A stretch of 64,000 nt of DNA, taken from the NCBI RefSeq assembly GCF_028649435.1, contig NZ_JAQSIN010000003.1; one strand, written 5' to 3'. The first letter of the stretch is position 1, and each line of letters starts with the position of its first letter. Positions 23,157-31,629 of this stretch are shown here, in pieces. Made by a program: the position numbers and the translations under genes. This stretch comes from Curvibacter microcysteis. GTDB taxonomy: Bacteria > Pseudomonadota > Gammaproteobacteria > Burkholderiales > Burkholderiaceae_C. The notes under the pieces are model-generated. The model worked only from the letters and a program-made list of their open reading frames with translations, ran no database searches and was not told the origin of the DNA.

Positions 23157-24467
23157 ATGTTCAACAAAAATGGCCTTGCTTTGTTCAGCCTGGTCGCAGC
23201 CCTGTGCGGCACGGCCCAGGCCCAGCTCTCTGATACCGAACAGAAAATCGTCGCCGCTGTCCAGCAGCGCTCGCCCGCGGCCCTGCTGCTGTTGGAGAAG
23301 GCGGTTCGCATCAACAGCGGCACCTTGAACCCCCAGGGCGTGCGGGCCGTGGGGGAGCTTTTCAGGGCCGAGTTGGACGAGCTGGGCTTTCAAACCCGCT
23401 GGATCGACATGCCCCCGGCCATGAAGCGGGCTGGTCACCTGGTGGCCAGCCATGAGGGGGGCGCTGGCAAACGGGTGCTGCTGTTGGGCCACCTGGACAC
23501 TGTGTTTGAAAAGACCAGCACTGTGCCCCTGTGGGAACGCCGTGGCGACCGCGTGCGGGGCCAGGGCGTGAACGACATGAAGGGCGGTGACGTGATCCTG
23601 CTCGAGGCCTTACGCGCCCTCAAGTCCGTTGGGGCGCTGGACCCAGCCAATGTCGATGTCATGCTGACTGGCGATGAAGAGCGTGCCGGAAAGCCCCTGC
23701 AAGTCGCGCGTGCCGACATGGTGGCCTTGGCCAAGCGGGCCGATTACGCGCTTTCGTTTGAGGGCAGCAACAAGCACCAGGGCGTGGACACGGCCAGCAT
23801 CGCGCGCCGCTCCTCGGGCGGCTGGGTGCTGCGGGTCAAGGGCAAGCCAGCGCATTCGATGGGGGTGTTCTCCAACGCGTCGGGCTATGGCGCCATCTAC
23901 GAAACGGCGCGCATTCTCAATGCTTTCCGCGAGCAGGTGATCGAGCCCAGCCTGACCTTCAACCCTGGCCTGGTCTATGGCGGCACCGACGTGTCCTATG
24001 CCGAAGACACGGCCACCGCCAGCGCGTTTGGCAAGTCCAACGTCATCGCCCGTGATGCCGAAGTGCTGGGCGATTTGCGCTACCTGTCGCCCGAGCAGGG
24101 CGAGCGCGCGCGCCAGAAGATGCTGGGCATCGTCAGCTCCGGCAACTTGCCGGGCACATCGGCCAGCATCCGTTTCACTGAAAACTACCCGCCCATGCCG
24201 CCGACCGAGGCGGGGCAGCAGTTGGCGGCGCGCTACTCCCAAGCCAGCCAGGACGCGGGCTTGGGCCGCATTGAGCTGCTGGACCCGGGCCTGCGCGGGG
24301 CTGGCGATGTGCAGTTCGTCGCGCCCTACACCGTGGGCATCGATGGCCTGGGCGCCCAAGGGCGTGGGGCCCACACCGACGACGAGGACCTGGAGATCGC
24401 CTCCATCGAACGCGGCGCCGTTCGCGCGGCCTTGCTGATTTACCGCCTCACGCGGCCCACGCCTTGA
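23157..24467 (+). CDS. M20-family metallocarboxypeptidase (glutamate carboxypeptidase-like), exported
   Basis: A 436-residue protein from the ATG at 23157 (AGGAGA 7 nt upstream), beginning with a signal peptide (GLALFSLVAALCGTAQAQ). M20 zinc-ligand motifs are present: GHLDT with His and Asp, VNDMKGGD with the bridging Asp, the Glu-Glu of TGDEERAG, and GAHTDDE near the C-terminus with the last His. The dimerisation lid lies between about 215 and 330. It resembles carboxypeptidase G2-type enzymes that remove C-terminal glutamate, for instance from folates or peptides, in the periplasm. It is the first chromosomal gene right of the island and is convergent with the siderophore receptor. Confidence 0.88.
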   Translation: MFNKNGLALFSLVAALCGTAQAQLSDTEQKIVAAVQQRSPAALLLLEKAVRINSGTLNPQGVRAVGELFRAELDELGFQTRWIDMPPAMKRAGHLVASHEGGAGKRVLLLGHLDTVFEKTSTVPLWERRGDRVRGQGVNDMKGGDVILLEALRALKSVGALDPANVDVMLTGDEERAGKPLQVARADMVALAKRADYALSFEGSNKHQGVDTASIARRSSGGWVLRVKGKPAHSMGVFSNASGYGAIYETARILNAFREQVIEPSLTFNPGLVYGGTDVSYAEDTATASAFGKSNVIARDAEVLGDLRYLSPEQGERARQKMLGIVSSGNLPGTSASIRFTENYPPMPPTEAGQQLAARYSQASQDAGLGRIELLDPGLRGAGDVQFVAPYTVGIDGLGAQGRGAHTDDEDLEIASIERGAVRAALLIYRLTRPTP

Positions 24468-24596
24468 GCGGTTCGCCACTGTGGCGGGGTAGGGCCGGGC
24501 AGGGCCTGGGGCGGGCGCGGTGATGGGCTGGGTCAGCGCCTCAGCGTCCGCGGCCACGGCGCTGATTGATTCAGTCTGCCGCCCCAAGCCGGGCGT

Positions 24597-26798
24597 TCAG
24601 AACGCCACCTGCAAGCCGGCCACCAGTTGGCGACCCAGCCCTGGAATGACCGTCAGGGCCCCCCAAGACGCGGTGTAGTAGGTCTGGTTGAACAGGTTGT
24701 GCACGTCCAGCGTCAGGCGGGTGCTTTTGTCCATTTGCCAGTAGCTGCTGACGCGGGCCGTGGTGTAGGCCGGCAGTCGGTAGGTGTCTGTGGCGGTGCC
24801 GGTGCGTTCGCCGACATGGACCACGCCACCCCCCACCCCGTAACGACCACCCCAGGGGGCGCGGTCTTCCCGCATGGCAAACAGGCCTGCACTGACACGG
24901 GGGATGTTCAGCAAGCGCTTGCCCAGCAGGGCTGGGTTGTTGTCGCGGGTGACTTCGGCATCGGTGTAGGCGAAGTTGCTGGTCAGGCGCCAGTGGCGGT
25001 CCAGTTGCCCCGCCACATCCAGCTCGAGCCCGCGGCTGCGGACCTCGCCGGCGGCCACGCTGTAGTTGGCATTCGTCGGGCTGCGGGTCAGCACATTGGT
25101 TTTTCGGATGTCGAACACGGCCACGCTGGCCATCAGCGCCTGGTCAGGGGACTGCCACTTGGCCCCCACCTCCAATGCTTGCCCTTGTTGCGGTGCGAAG
25201 GCGCGTCCGCTCTCGTCGGTGCCTGCGTTCGGCCGGAACGAGCGCCCCGCAGACGCATAGACCGAGGTGTTGGGGTCGATCAGGTAGCTCAGGCCCAGGC
25301 GGGGCGTGGTGGCGGTGTGGGTTTGCACCTGGCGGGTGGCGGTCAGGCGGTTCTCGCTGTCCTGGTGAAAGCGATCCAGGCGCAGGCCTGCCAACAGCTT
25401 CCATTGGGCGCTCAGGTCGATCTGATCCTGCACAAACAGGCCCGTGGCGCGCTGCCGGTCGTAGAGGCTGAAGCCTGGCGTCAGCGTGCCCGCCGCCTGG
25501 TTGTAGCTGGGGTTGTCGATGTCGATGGCAAGGGGATGGGCGGCCAGGTTGGAGTAGCTGATGTTCTGTTCGGTGGCCAGGCGCCAGGTTTCCACCCCCG
25601 CCAGCACGGTGTGCCTGAAGCCGCCGGCCTGCAACTTGCCTTCCACTTCGGCTTGCAGCGAGGTGTCCTTGGCGGGCAGGCTGCGCCAACTGTCGCGGCG
25701 GGTCAGGGTGCGGCCATTCGCCGCCAGCGCGCCGATCAGGTCGACGGCTGAGCCATACAGCTCGGTGCTGCGGTAGGACGCGCCCCAGCGGGTGCGCCAG
25801 CCAGCGCCCAGTTCATGGTCCAGCGTGAGCTGGTGGGTGTCGCCGTTCACATGCAGGTTTCCGCGGCTGGGGTCGCCCAGGAAGCGGTCGCTGGGCAGTG
25901 CGCTGACGTTGCCGTTGACCTGCACGATTCCCCGGTCCAAGGGGGTGCGGATGCGAATGAATTCCGCTTCGTAATTCAACACGGTTTGGGGGCTCAGCTT
26001 CCAGGTCAGGGACGGAGCGACCACCATTTTGTGGTTGTCCACCAGCGTGCTGCGGCTGGCCCCGTCTTCGGCGGCCAGGTTCAGTCGGTAGGCCAGTTGC
26101 TCGCCCAGTGGGCCGGTGCTGTCGAGGGTGGCACGTCGGTAGCCCAAGCCCCCCACTTGCACATTGGCTTGGTGCGCTGAGCGGAACTGCGGCTTCTTGG
26201 TCACCACGTTCAGGGTGCCGCCGGGCTCGCTGCTGCCGTACAAGGCGGCGGCGGGGCCCTTGAGGAATTCGATTCGCTCGACCGAGGCCACGTCTCGCTG
26301 CGGGCCATAGCCTCGGTTGGACGCAAAGCCATTGAGCAGTTGCCCGCCGTCCGTGTTGCTGAAGCCGCGGATGGCGTAGTTGTCCCAGGTGCCGCCGAAG
26401 TCGTTCAAACGGGTGATGCCGCTGACGTAGTCCACCGTGTCGGCCAGTCGCCGCGCGCCGAGGTCTTCCATCAAGGCCTGCGGCACCACGCGCACCGACT
26501 GTGGGGTCTCGATCAAGGGTGTCTCGGTGCGGGTGGCTGCCGTCTGACCGGGCTCGCCCTGGTAAGCCCGCGCCGATTGGCCGTCGCGAATCTGCACCTC
26601 GGTCAGCGAGGTTTCGGCTGCCTGGGGAGGCGTGGATGCAGCCGTCGGTGTGGTTTGAGCGGATGACGTCATTGCCCAGGCGCTGCAAGCGCTGGTGAGC
26701 AAGAGGGTGCGGGCCACCAGGGTCAGTGGTGGGCAGTGTGTGGCCGCGCTGAGGGGGCGACTGCCTTGGGTGCGAGGGGGACGAGGAGCCGGGAGCAT
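24597..26798 (-). CDS. TonB-dependent siderophore receptor
   Basis: A 733-residue outer-membrane receptor. A long signal region (to about residue 48, ending SSAQ) is followed by a short linker and the plug domain (ETPQSVRVVPQALMEDL, NYAIRGFSNTDGGQLLNGF, VERIEFLKGPAAALYGSSEP, GGTLNVVTKKP). The 22-strand barrel occupies the rest and ends in the aromatic QVAF. There is no N-terminal signalling domain, so it is not a FecA-type transducer. The siderophore class (FhuA/FpvA-like architecture) suggests a hydroxamate-like substrate, but that is not settled by the sequence. A Fur-box-like sequence 70 nt upstream implies iron repression. Confidence 0.93.
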   Translation of the reverse strand: MLPAPRPPRTQGSRPLSAATHCPPLTLVARTLLLTSACSAWAMTSSAQTTPTAASTPPQAAETSLTEVQIRDGQSARAYQGEPGQTAATRTETPLIETPQSVRVVPQALMEDLGARRLADTVDYVSGITRLNDFGGTWDNYAIRGFSNTDGGQLLNGFASNRGYGPQRDVASVERIEFLKGPAAALYGSSEPGGTLNVVTKKPQFRSAHQANVQVGGLGYRRATLDSTGPLGEQLAYRLNLAAEDGASRSTLVDNHKMVVAPSLTWKLSPQTVLNYEAEFIRIRTPLDRGIVQVNGNVSALPSDRFLGDPSRGNLHVNGDTHQLTLDHELGAGWRTRWGASYRSTELYGSAVDLIGALAANGRTLTRRDSWRSLPAKDTSLQAEVEGKLQAGGFRHTVLAGVETWRLATEQNISYSNLAAHPLAIDIDNPSYNQAAGTLTPGFSLYDRQRATGLFVQDQIDLSAQWKLLAGLRLDRFHQDSENRLTATRQVQTHTATTPRLGLSYLIDPNTSVYASAGRSFRPNAGTDESGRAFAPQQGQALEVGAKWQSPDQALMASVAVFDIRKTNVLTRSPTNANYSVAAGEVRSRGLELDVAGQLDRHWRLTSNFAYTDAEVTRDNNPALLGKRLLNIPRVSAGLFAMREDRAPWGGRYGVGGGVVHVGERTGTATDTYRLPAYTTARVSSYWQMDKSTRLTLDVHNLFNQTYYTASWGALTVIPGLGRQLVAGLQVAF

Positions 26799-26867
26799 GC
26801 TTTGAACAGTGAAGAACTTCCCTGAGCCGGTGTGACGGGAAGATGAGCGAGCGATTATGACTTAAAA

Positions 26868-26886
26868 AATAATGATTCTCATTTGC
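26868..26886 (-). promoter_or_regulatory. Fur-box-like operator of the siderophore receptor
   Basis: The 19-bp stretch AATAATGATTCTCATTTGC matches 14 of 19 positions of the classic Fur consensus GATAATGATAATCATTATC. It lies 70 nt upstream of the receptor start in an AT-rich patch, a normal place for an iron-repressed promoter. Confidence 0.8.
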
Positions 26887-27052
26887 AATTGATGCGGCAT
26901 GCGAGATGAGGAGCGCGCAGCGGGGCGGATGGGGGCCTGCCGCGCGCTCGTCTCGATGAACACGAAATAGCCCTATGGCAGAATGAATCTTTCAGTGGAC
27001 AGCCGCTTGGGCGGAGCTGCCCGCCCCCCTTTTGTCATCTCTTGAACCCGCC

Positions 27053-28141
27053 ATGCCGTCCCGTGATTTCGAGCTTGAACAGCAGGTTTTTCGGGTCTTC
27101 CATCAGGCCCACGCGGCCGAGCTGAGCACCTTGTGCCAGGCGCTGCAAAAGCGCATTGCCGGCCTCCTGTCAGGGCAGTCAGGGCTGCAGGTGTCCAAGG
27201 TCGAAGGCCGGGTCAAGCAGGTGGATGAGTGCCTGCGCAAGTTCTCCGCCAAGTACCGCCCGGCGCTGGAGGACCAGAACCAGCCCTACAGCATCCAACC
27301 CCACATCACTGATTTGCTGGGCTTGCGGGTGGTGTGTCTGTACGAGGACGAGATCTGGAAGATCGCCGAGGCCATTCGCCCCAACTTTGGCGTGATCGAG
27401 ATCACCGACAAGATCGCCAAGGTCGAGGGCACCGACGACTCCTTTGGCTACAAAGGCCTGCACCTGGACCTGGCCTTCAGCCCGGTGGAGCTGGGCCTGT
27501 CCCCCGATATGCACTGGCCGGTGGCACAGTTCGAGTTGCAGGTGCGCACCATCATCCAGGACTCCTGGAGCGTGCTGGATCACCAGATCAAGTACAAGAA
27601 ATCCATTCCCAATGCGCTGAAGCGGCGCATCAATGTCTTGTCGGCCCTGTTTGAATTGGCCGACCGCGAGTTCCGCCAGATCCGCGACGAGACCGAGGCC
27701 GCGCTGCAGTCCGCACCCGATGAGACCGCGCTGGAGGGGTTGGTGCCCGAAGCGCCCGTGGCGTCCCCCGAGGCCCAGGCCAAGGCCGAGCTCAACGCCT
27801 TCACGTTCTTGAAGATCGCCAATCACTTCTTCAAGGACTTTGCCTTCGAGCCCAGCAAGGTGGATGGCTTTGTGGAGCACATCAAGAGCTGGGCGCCCGA
27901 GATCACGCGGCCCGGGTTCAATGTCATCGTGCGCGAGAAAATCGGCACGGTGAAGCGCTACAAGCAGTTCTTCGAAGAGCGCCATCCGCAGCTCAGTTTC
28001 AATCCCTACACCGTGATCCGCCACTGCCTGTACCTGGGCGACAAGGTGGTGTTTGCGCCCGCACTGCGGCGCAGCGCCCAAGAGGCCTTTGAGGCCTGGC
28101 TGGCCGAGCACCTGCCGCAGGACAAAGCCCAAGAAGGTTAA
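27053..28141 (+). CDS. RelA/SpoT-domain protein, small alarmone-synthetase type
   Basis: About 362 residues from the ATG at 27053. Residues 35-190 are a RelA/SpoT nucleotidyltransferase domain: VSKVEGRVKQVDECLRKF, HITDLLGLRVVCLYEDE, DDSFGYKGLHLDLAF and FELQVRTIIQDSWSVLDHQI, which carry the GTP- and ATP-binding residues for (p)ppGpp synthesis. There is no HD hydrolase, TGS or ACT domain. The C-terminal 170 residues are an extra helical domain. It resembles small alarmone synthetases with an extension. The full bifunctional SpoT is encoded at 49773-52049, so this would be a second source of alarmone. Its control is not apparent, and no clear ribosome-binding site precedes the start. Confidence 0.85.
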   Translation: MPSRDFELEQQVFRVFHQAHAAELSTLCQALQKRIAGLLSGQSGLQVSKVEGRVKQVDECLRKFSAKYRPALEDQNQPYSIQPHITDLLGLRVVCLYEDEIWKIAEAIRPNFGVIEITDKIAKVEGTDDSFGYKGLHLDLAFSPVELGLSPDMHWPVAQFELQVRTIIQDSWSVLDHQIKYKKSIPNALKRRINVLSALFELADREFRQIRDETEAALQSAPDETALEGLVPEAPVASPEAQAKAELNAFTFLKIANHFFKDFAFEPSKVDGFVEHIKSWAPEITRPGFNVIVREKIGTVKRYKQFFEERHPQLSFNPYTVIRHCLYLGDKVVFAPALRRSAQEAFEAWLAEHLPQDKAQEG

Positions 28142-28282
28142 GGCGCGCACAGCGCCTGCCGCCACTTGCCCCTACACTGGGTCGACCTACGCAGCGCTTT
28201 GTGTGCCTTTGTCTTGGGGTCGACCGGCGGTTGACCCTGTGCGCCAGACCCCTGGCGTCAGCGCTTTGCACCGGCTTTGCCC

Positions 28283-29089
28283 ATGACCCTTCTGAACACC
28301 CTTCCTGCAGGCGACATGCCCGCGCCCCGGCCGGCTCCGGTCGACCCCTTGTTCCTGTCCGCGCCGCGTGTGTCGGCTTTTTTGGGGCAGCAGGGGCTGA
28401 CCAATGCGAGCGGTTTTTTCTTCGAACGCGACGAGCGACTGTTCCTCGTCACCAGCCGCCATGTGGTGATCGACGAGGCCACCGGTCACCTGCCGGACCG
28501 GCTGGAGATCGAGCTGCACCTGGACTTGAGCGACCTGACCCGGTCCACCGGCTTTTCGATGTTGCTGTACCAGAACGGACGCGCGGTCTGGCGTCAGGGG
28601 CGCGACTCGGGCGGCTCCATCGATGTGGCCGTGCTGGAGCTGGACCGGCGCCAACTGCCCGCCAACGCGGTGATCCGCGCCTACACGCCTTCGCACCTGG
28701 TGCGGGACTTGTCCGAGGTGGCCGTGGACGCGTCCTTGCTGGTGGTGGGCTTCCCGCTGGGTTTTCACGACGCGGTACACCACCTGCCGGTGCTGCGCCA
28801 TGCGGTGGTGGCCTCGCCTTATGGCATTCGTTTTCAGGGCAAGGGCTTTTTCTTGACCGATGCGCGCACCCACCGAGGCACCAGTGGCGCCCCCGTGGTG
28901 TTGCGCCATCCCGCACCGCAGGGTGAGACGGCGGCTTTGCCCTGGAAGCTGCTGGGCGTGCATTCTTCGCGCATGGACATGGGCAACCGCGACCTGGTGC
29001 AGGATGAGTCTTTGGGCCTGAACTGCGTCTGGTACGCCGACATCCTGCTCAAGCTCACCGAGGCCCCGACCAGCAAGGCCCCGGCCTGA
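28283..29089 (+). CDS. Trypsin-like serine protease-fold protein
   Basis: About 268 residues from the ATG at 28283. The chymotrypsin-type catalytic triad is visible in order: His in LVTSRHVV (about 54-61), Asp in SIDVAVLEL (about 115) and Ser in HRGTSGAPVV (about 198-207). No signal peptide is evident, so it may be cytoplasmic, which is unusual for HtrA-like proteases, and there is no PDZ domain. The substrate is unknown. It stands alone, convergent with the nitroreductase gene by 10 nt. Confidence 0.82.
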   Translation: MTLLNTLPAGDMPAPRPAPVDPLFLSAPRVSAFLGQQGLTNASGFFFERDERLFLVTSRHVVIDEATGHLPDRLEIELHLDLSDLTRSTGFSMLLYQNGRAVWRQGRDSGGSIDVAVLELDRRQLPANAVIRAYTPSHLVRDLSEVAVDASLLVVGFPLGFHDAVHHLPVLRHAVVASPYGIRFQGKGFFLTDARTHRGTSGAPVVLRHPAPQGETAALPWKLLGVHSSRMDMGNRDLVQDESLGLNCVWYADILLKLTEAPTSKAPA

Positions 29090-29099
29090 GCGCTTGGGC

Positions 29100-29768
29100 T
29101 CAGAAGCCGTCGAAGCGGCACACCTCGTCCAGCGGTGCGCGCACCGTGTGCAGCTGGTTCACGGCGGCGTCGGGGCGGGCGTAGCCAATCGACATGCCGG
29201 TGAACAGCATGCGCTCGGGCGGCAGCTGCAAAAACGGCGCCAGGGTTTGCGGGTACATGGCCCAGCATTCCTGTGCGCAGCTGTCCAGGCCTTCGGCACG
29301 CAGCAGCAGCATGATGGTTTGCAGCAGCATGCCCAGGTCGGACCACTGCGGCGGGCCCATGCGCCGGTCCACGCTGCAGAACAGGGCCACCGGGGCCCCA
29401 AAGAAGTTGTAGTTGCGGGCAAACCAGCGCAGGCGCGCGGCTTTATCTTCGCGCGGGACGCCCAGCTGCGCATACAGCGCTTCGCCCACCTGGAAGCGGC
29501 GGTCGCGGTAGGGCGAAACCAGTTCTTTGGGGTAGACGTCGTACTCGCTGCCGTCGGGTGGCCCGTCTTGCAAGCGCTGCTGCATCGTCGCCTTGAGCTG
29601 GGCCAGGGGCTCGCCGCTGAGCAACTGCAAGTGCCAGGGCTGCAGGTTGCCGCCAGACGGCGCGCGCAGCGCCTGCGTCAACACCCGGCGCAGCAGGGCT
29701 TCGGGCACCGGGGTGTCCAGAAAGTCGCGCACCGATCGGCGCGAGGCAACAGCGTCTTGCACATCCAT
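29100..29768 (-). CDS. Nitroreductase-family flavoprotein
   Basis: A 222-residue FMN-dependent oxidoreductase. The start MDVQDAVASRRSVRDF holds the FMN phosphate-binding RRSVR, and PSGGNLQPWHLQ and the late GMSIGY are typical for the family. Such enzymes reduce nitroaromatics, quinones or enones with NAD(P)H. The physiological substrate is not indicated. It lies 53 nt downstream of the MBL-hydrolase gene on the same strand and may be its operon partner. Confidence 0.9.
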   Translation of the reverse strand: MDVQDAVASRRSVRDFLDTPVPEALLRRVLTQALRAPSGGNLQPWHLQLLSGEPLAQLKATMQQRLQDGPPDGSEYDVYPKELVSPYRDRRFQVGEALYAQLGVPREDKAARLRWFARNYNFFGAPVALFCSVDRRMGPPQWSDLGMLLQTIMLLLRAEGLDSCAQECWAMYPQTLAPFLQLPPERMLFTGMSIGYARPDAAVNQLHTVRAPLDEVCRFDGF

Positions 29769-29821
29769 GGTCAGGCCTCTTTGTCTCGTGGTTGGAAGGG
29801 GAAACCGACGCTCGTCGAGCT

Positions 29822-30964
29822 TCAGGTCGCGCTGGGGGGGGCGAGCTCGTCGGGGGTGGAGATGGCGTCGGTGCCCGCGCCGGGCGTGACTGGGGCGGGC
29901 TCGCTCAGCTGGTACCAGTGCACGCCGTCGCGCGTTTCACGCCTGACCTCGCCCCGGCTCATCAGGTGGTTCAGGCAGGCCAGGGTCTCGCCTGTGGCCA
30001 TGCCCAGCAAGCCCACATCTTGTTCGCTGATGGAGCGCGCGAACAGGGCGCCAAACACGTCCACCACGCGGCGTGGCTGGGCCAGCGCGCGGCGCAGGCG
30101 CTCGAAGGACTTGGCCTGGCCGCTGGCCAGCCGGTCCAGCCGCGCATGCAGGCCGCGGAAGGGTTCGTTGTGCGAGGGCAGGACCAGCACGTCGGGGGGG
30201 ACCTCGCGCTTGAGCTTGGCCAGCGAGTCCAGCCACTCGCTCATGGGGTCGGCATCGGGCTCGGTGGGGTGGACCGACACGTTGGATGAGATGCGGGGCA
30301 ACACCTGGTCACCCGAAATCAGCACGCCCAGCTCGGCGCAGTACAGGCAGGCATGTTCGGGCGAATGGCCTGTGCCGACCACCACCCGCCACTCGCGTCC
30401 ACCGATGTTCAACACTTCCTGGTCGCGGATGCGGCGAAAGCTCTCGGGCAGGGCATGGATGTGTTTGCCAAAGTTGCCAAAGCGCAGGCGATAGCTCTCG
30501 ATGGCCGCCTCACCCCAGCCGGCGTGGCGGTAGAAGTCGATGGCCTCGGGCGGGGCTTCGCGCCCGGTGTCGGAGACCATCACCCGGCAGCTCATGTACT
30601 CCAACCGGGTCATCCACATGCGCACATTGAATTTGCGCGTCAGCCAGCCCGCCATGCCGATGTGGTCGGGGTGCATGTGGGTGACCAGGATGCGGGTCAG
30701 TCCGCGCTGGTCTGGGGCGTTGGCGAACAGCTCGCGCCAGACTTGGGCGTTGTCGTCGGTGCGGGTGCCGGTGTCGACCAGGGCCCAGCCGGTGCCGTCG
30801 TCCAGAGCCCACAGGTTGATGTGGTCCAGCGCGTAGGGCAAGGGCATGCGGATCCAGTGCACGCCAGGGGCGACTTCCAACGTGGTGCCGCGCGGGGGTG
30901 GCCCCTCGAAGGGGTAGCTCAGCAGGGCTTTGTCGGGCGGGGCGGTATCGGTTTGTCCATCCAT
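29822..30964 (-). CDS. MBL-fold metallohydrolase
   Basis: About 380 residues from the ATG complementary to 30962-30964; an upstream ATG at 31045 would add 27 Pro/Gln-rich residues. The metallo-beta-lactamase fold is shown by THMHPDHIGMAGW (HxHxDH, residues near 113-123), a further His in GTGHSPEHAC, Asp in ISGDQVLP and the last His in LPSHNEPF. A C-terminal winged-helix-like segment (about 300-360, LNHLMSRGEVRRE) resembles the tail of LACTB2-like and similar hydrolases. The substrate is unknown, perhaps a thioester or lactone. Confidence 0.88.
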   Translation of the reverse strand: MDGQTDTAPPDKALLSYPFEGPPPRGTTLEVAPGVHWIRMPLPYALDHINLWALDDGTGWALVDTGTRTDDNAQVWRELFANAPDQRGLTRILVTHMHPDHIGMAGWLTRKFNVRMWMTRLEYMSCRVMVSDTGREAPPEAIDFYRHAGWGEAAIESYRLRFGNFGKHIHALPESFRRIRDQEVLNIGGREWRVVVGTGHSPEHACLYCAELGVLISGDQVLPRISSNVSVHPTEPDADPMSEWLDSLAKLKREVPPDVLVLPSHNEPFRGLHARLDRLASGQAKSFERLRRALAQPRRVVDVFGALFARSISEQDVGLLGMATGETLACLNHLMSRGEVRRETRDGVHWYQLSEPAPVTPGAGTDAISTPDELAPPSAT

Positions 30965-31222
30965 GGCGGTGTGGGGCTGTGGCAGGGGCTGCAAAGGGCA
31001 CTCCACAGGCTGCAGAGCAGCCCCTCGAGCAGCCGTTGAGTTCACAGGATGCTACCGCGCACCGATGCGCTCTGCCTGGGCCCCAGGTGACAGGCCCTGG
31101 CAAGTCCAAAAAGCAAGTGTTGTGAATAGGCCAAAAGACGCAGGTGCTTGGGCTTGCGCTGTCATCGCGTTCTGCCATGATGGGTCATCGGCTACGCAGT
31201 CACTTCCCACAAGGAGAATGGA

Positions 31223-31429
31223 ATGTCCGCACAGCTCATGCCCATGGAACCCTGGATCCAATCGCTGGTGGACCAGTGGGTGTTGACCCCTTTGGAGGCC
31301 GACAGTTTGCAAGACCTCTGGATGGAGGCGCCCGACGATTTCGACATCGAGGCACCGCCCCATCTGCGCCACGCGTTTGAGAAGCTGGCGCTGGACCGAT
31401 CCCTGGACAGCAGCGACACCTTGCATTAA
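31223..31429 (+). CDS. Small acidic hypothetical protein, 68 aa
   Basis: A short gene with AAGGAGA 6 nt before the ATG. The product is acidic, rich in Trp, Leu and Asp (LEADSLQDLWMEAPDDFDIE), soluble and probably helical. I do not recognise the family. A second mini-gene follows after 24 nt, so the two may be co-transcribed. Confidence 0.65.
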   Translation: MSAQLMPMEPWIQSLVDQWVLTPLEADSLQDLWMEAPDDFDIEAPPHLRHAFEKLALDRSLDSSDTLH

Positions 31430-31453
31430 CCGATCCGCGGAGTGCCTGAGACC

Positions 31454-31600
31454 ATGACCAAATCCCCCCGATTTGAACTCCATGCGCCCAAGCCCAAGCC
31501 GGGCCAGCTCAAGCGCTTGCAGCAGCGCGATGCGATGCAGCAGTACCGACCCAAGGACTACCCCGAGCGCGAAGCCCCGGCTTGGAAGCCCCTGGGTTGA
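31454..31600 (+). CDS. Very small basic protein, 48 aa
   Basis: An ATG at 31454 and a TGA at 31598-31600 delimit 48 codons reading MTKSPRFELHAPKPKPGQ, then LKRLQQRDAMQQYRP and PEREAPAWKPLG. The product is basic and Pro-rich with one short helix. It is 24 nt downstream of the 68-residue gene and in the same direction; I see only a weak GAG near the start. It looks like a real small gene because it opens right after the neighbour and has a coding-like composition, but this is not proven. Confidence 0.5.
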   Translation: MTKSPRFELHAPKPKPGQLKRLQQRDAMQQYRPKDYPEREAPAWKPLG

Positions 31601-31629
31601 ACTGACCGTCAAGCCGTCAGGGCCAACTG

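Noticed and set aside
23610..24587. Minus-strand open frame of 325 codons opposite the M20 carboxypeptidase; similar ones at 24627-25751, 31666-32784, 36822-37910, 47417-49036, 55003-56256 and 59352-61016
   Set aside because: All mirror well-supported genes on the other strand and show His/Gln/Gly-rich or repetitive composition with no recognisable domains.
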